Below, piece by piece: positions 63,301 through 64,000 of a stretch of DNA of 64,000 bases (position 1 is the stretch's first letter; each line of letters begins with the position of its first letter). A program made the position numbers and the translations under genes. The stretch is from the NCBI RefSeq assembly GCF_030936135.1, contig NC_082597.1, positions 40,219,095 to 40,283,094 on the forward strand, written 5' to 3'. The notes under the pieces were generated by a model. The model was not told the origin of the DNA, did no database searches, and was given only the letters and a program-made list of their open reading frames with translations. This DNA is from Gavia stellata (Eukaryota; Chordata; Aves; Gaviiformes; Gaviidae).

Positions 63301-64000
63301 ATGACTGCAGAGGGAAACTTAGGTTTCTGTGTTGATATGTTTTTCTCTTGGAGTGTTGAAATGATCAGCTGTCACTGGTGGTTAGCCTCCTTCTCTGATG
63401 AGAAAAGAGCAGTTTACCAGAGATGTTGGTTGCAAATACCATATTTGGTTTGAGAATGAATTTCATGCTTCCCATGGTCTTTAGAGTAAGATCTGTAGGC
63501 TTGTTGGTAACAAGTAAAACCATGTTTGATGATTTGTAGTAGAAATCTGAATTACTGATATTTTACTAGTAGAGTGAAATTGAGAGTTTTTTCCACACCG
63601 ATACAGTGATTCTTGTGAAAGAGGTGACAGTATAGAATGTGGTATTGTAAATTTTAATGTAGTTTAAGAACCTGATCCTCAGATCTAGATTTTTCTTTCA
63701 AAGGCTTCAACTTCTGTATGCATTTTTCATCTCAGAAACAAACTGAGTGTTGCAATTTGATCTCTTGTCTTCAAACCTTGTGTGTTGATACAGGATTTGA
63801 AGTGGATTTTTCCCATTGTTCTGCCTGTATTGTCAAAGAATCCAATGTAACAGGGGCTATAGCCATTGTTATAGTGTTTCTGTGCAGGCTAACACTGGTG
63901 GTTAGATCTCTTTATTTTTCCACAGTAAAACACAACATTTTAAAACTCTGCACGGATTAACGAATAAATAGATTCACAATAACTAGCCAGGAGTCCCAGT
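60333..64000 (+). other. RAB3IP: RAB3IP intron, continues past window
   Basis: No following RAB3IP exon was found, so this intron exceeds 3.6 kb. It contains a 43-bp tandem duplication at 63094-63180; otherwise AT-rich sequence without recognisable features. Confidence 0.6.
63094..63180 (+). repeat. Tandem duplication, 43-bp unit, two copies
   Basis: The unit beginning TTGCTTTTATCTTAAATAAC is repeated without visible change at 63137. Confidence 0.93.

Overview
The window is nuclear DNA of a bird. It holds spliced vertebrate genes with GT/AG introns, several CR1 LINE 3' fragments with the typical reptile/bird ends, a gammaretrovirus-like endogenous retrovirus, and few other repeats. The gene order, BEST3 (minus) followed by RAB3IP (plus), matches the arrangement on human chromosome 12q15. 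The species cannot be named from the sequence alone.

Layout from left to right. Positions 1-1035 hold the last two coding exons of a pepsin-family aspartic protease (cathepsin D/E-like) on the plus strand; its 5' part lies outside the window. Positions 6825-25308 hold the complete coding region of bestrophin-3 on the minus strand: nine coding exons whose summed length is 2007 nt (668 residues plus stop), with all splice phases agreeing. The two genes are convergent. BEST3 introns contain one good CR1 copy (21541-22372) and one older fragment. From 25327 to 40551 there is mostly unassigned sequence with CR1 pieces and simple repeats; the BEST3 non-coding first exon should lie here or beyond but was not found.

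Positions 40552-46980 are a class I (gammaretrovirus-like) provirus in minus orientation. It has two 511-bp LTRs that differ at only five positions, a primer binding site resembling tRNA-Arg(CCU), and recognisable gag, pro-pol and env. All coding regions are broken: in-frame stops, frameshifts, an altered protease active-site triplet, loss of the reverse transcriptase palm and most of RNase H, a lysine in place of the integrase glutamate, and a frameshifted, shortened env. It cannot encode functional virus.

Positions 50290-51600 are a dense CpG island with a perfect NRF1 palindrome, a CTCF-like motif and a plausible first-exon donor. It is the likely RAB3IP promoter. RAB3IP (Rabin8, the Rab8 exchange factor) has its first coding exon at 59589-59864 and the next at 60071-60332, and it continues past the right edge. 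The roughly 8.9-kb intron between promoter and start codon carries a third CR1 copy. I see no sign of a new enzymatic or defence system. The points most worth checking are the weak splice sites of BEST3 intron 8, the young but defective retrovirus, and the protease gene beside BEST3.
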